Origin: a virus
Virus record (IMG/VR): IMGVR_UViG_3300008116_000267
Location: 1-27,471 of that record
Strand: one strand, 5' to 3'
Length of the DNA stretch: 27,471 bases
The position numbers were made by a program, and so were the translations under genes. The stretch's first letter is position 1; each line of letters begins with the position of its first letter. The notes under the pieces were generated by a model, which was given only the letters and a program-made list of their open reading frames with translations, did not search any database and was not told where the DNA came from. Positions 26,319 through 27,471 of the stretch are shown here, piece after piece.

Positions 26319-27471
26319 TCATCGAGCCAAGCTGTTCTTGAATGGACTGGAAGCAAACGCAGCGTACACATATGTTGATCCAGACCCGTTAAATTGTGAG
26401 TTGCTGGTTCGCAGTTTGAATCCGTTTGAAAGACAGTCGATAGCAGTAAACGTTGTTTCTGCGTCACTTACATCTGGACGCAAATACAAATCCATGACGT
26501 TGTATGTGTTTCGCACTGTGTCATAGACATACCACCCTGTGCCAGCCGCAGAAGAACACTTAATCAGCACCCACCGTGGCAAGAATCCTGTAAAAATCAT
26601 AGGCCCATCCGCTGACCCGTTACCCGTGTAGCTGCCGAACTTACTAAAGCCTGCGACTTCGGAGAAGGCATAGCAGACCATCGTCTGCGTGTTTGCATTT
26701 GTGTTTGCCCAAGTGCCAAGCGTAATATCAGACGAGTTAGGCAAAGTGCTGTTCATAAACGTGGACAGCGATGCTTTTGCGTTAGTCAAATTTAAATAGA
26801 CATACTCGTTTACAGCAAATGACTTGTGCCACACAGGCCAGTTGTCTGCTGCATTGCGAGGCTTAAAAATCATCATGCTCGGCGCAACACCCAGCGAGTG
26901 CGCCACCGTCCTGTTCGCACCAGTGCCGGTATACGTCACAATGTCGAAGCCCTGCGTTGCGCCTTCTTTCCACTGCCAGCCGACAGCAGCCACGCCGTTG
27001 TTGTTATAGCCACTTGCAGAACCTAGCGCAAAACCGTTTGCATTGAATGCGGTGACTCCATTCGTATCTGTGGTTTCTGCATTTGTAAGATTGGAGTACA
27101 GAGCCTTCGTTGCGCCACGAACTGCATCGACAAGATTGTGGCCGGCAGATAGACCGCGCATCTTTGTCCACACAAGATCAGGCTGAAAGCCGCCAGCATT
27201 AACGATGCTTTGTGTCGAGCCATTACCCGTATAGGTCGTCGCATCAAAATACTGATTGCCCTTCAGGATGGTCGGCGTTGGCAGGTTCAGCGTGTTCAGT
27301 GCTTTGAAGCCTGTTGGTGGTGTGTAGGTGAAGGGGCGCTGGCCGAAGTTCCAATTTACGCTGTTGCTGTACACATTAGAAAATGGGAACAGACCAACCA
27401 TTGATGTTGTTGATGTCGCGTTTGCGCCAGTAGCAGGGTCACCGTTTGCTGTGTATGTTGAGTTATACCAA
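26319..27471 (-). CDS. Tail fibre / receptor-binding protein, C-terminal part (5' end beyond window)
   Basis: The frame is open from the right edge, so the N-terminus is missing and about 383 residues are seen; the in-frame ATG at 27401 is probably internal. Near the visible start is FGQRPFTYTPPTGFKALNTL, a segment that typically ends SPRY-like phage domains. A repeating beta-rich region follows with Tyr-Thr-Gly-Asn/Thr-Gly motifs (TYTGNGSTQSI, TYTGTGANRTV, SYTGNGSADGP) and the ending AAFASSPFKNSLAR. This matches the DUF7483 type of C-terminal domain in phage tail fibres. It probably lies at the host-contact end. Receptor specificity cannot be read from the sequence. Confidence 0.78.
   Translation of the reverse strand, partial: WYNSTYTANGDPATGANATSTTSMVGLFPFSNVYSNSVNWNFGQRPFTYTPPTGFKALNTLNLPTPTILKGNQYFDATTYTGNGSTQSIVNAGGFQPDLVWTKMRGLSAGHNLVDAVRGATKALYSNLTNAETTDTNGVTAFNANGFALGSASGYNNNGVAAVGWQWKEGATQGFDIVTYTGTGANRTVAHSLGVAPSMMIFKPRNAADNWPVWHKSFAVNEYVYLNLTNAKASLSTFMNSTLPNSSDITLGTWANTNANTQTMVCYAFSEVAGFSKFGSYTGNGSADGPMIFTGFLPRWVLIKCSSAAGTGWYVYDTVRNTYNVMDLYLRPDVSDAETTFTAIDCLSNGFKLRTSNSQFNGSGSTYVYAAFASSPFKNSLAR

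Noticed and set aside
26318-26467. N-terminal extension of the HNH endonuclease to 26467
   Set aside because: It lies inside the tail fibre coding sequence and adds residues without HNH-family character, whereas the ATG at 26317 abuts the tail fibre stop.

Overview
The window is part of the genome of a temperate, short-tailed phage (podovirus type), apparently in its circular or virion form rather than integrated. The portal, Bbp19-like, scaffold, capsid and cement gene order, together with the protein sequences, recalls Bordetella phage BPP-1 and its relatives. The attachment site carries the 3' half of a GC-rich tRNA-Asn gene of the kind found in Burkholderiales. A betaproteobacterial host is therefore the best guess, but this is inference from memory, not a database match.

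Layout. (1) Positions 1-13094 lie on the minus strand and read leftward. A Cro-like repressor comes first, then a large primase-helicase, a small exported protein, a RusA resolvase, small and large terminase, three small proteins that all begin Met-Cys, the portal, a 12-codon minigene, a Bbp19-like protein, scaffold, major capsid protein, cement protein, a staple-like capsid protein, a tail tubular A-like adaptor and a tail nozzle-like protein that runs off the left edge. (2) Positions 13095-13243 are the divergent immunity control region. (3) Positions 13244-22233 lie on the plus strand and hold a CI-like repressor, then a tightly overlapping early operon. It encodes a Sak4-like ATPase, a DUF669 protein, a Cas4/RecB-like nuclease, a DEAH helicase and many small proteins, and ends with a DUF4224 protein and a tyrosine integrase. 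(4) Positions 22233-22459 are a recognisable attP: a tRNA-Asn-derived core flanked by four identical 11-bp arm repeats. (5) Positions 22456-27471 are again on the minus strand. A tail fibre gene entering from the right edge is followed by an HNH endonuclease, several small membrane proteins, a GH19 endolysin, a lipoprotein, a two-helix holin candidate, an exported small protein and nested Rz/Rz1 spanins. A rho-independent terminator ends this unit.

The left and right minus-strand blocks fit one long late transcription unit joined through sequence outside the window. It would start near cro/primase, pass through packaging, head and tail genes, and end at the terminator beside attP. Intact attP flanked by phage genes on both sides is why the molecule looks unintegrated.

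The most unusual signals are non-coding. A 195-bp array (10606-10800) holds eleven exact copies of TGTCCCA in both orientations around an 18-bp perfect palindrome, just downstream of the primase-helicase, with an echo inside that gene. A leader between cro and primase can form two mutually exclusive hairpins. The attP arms are unusually clear.
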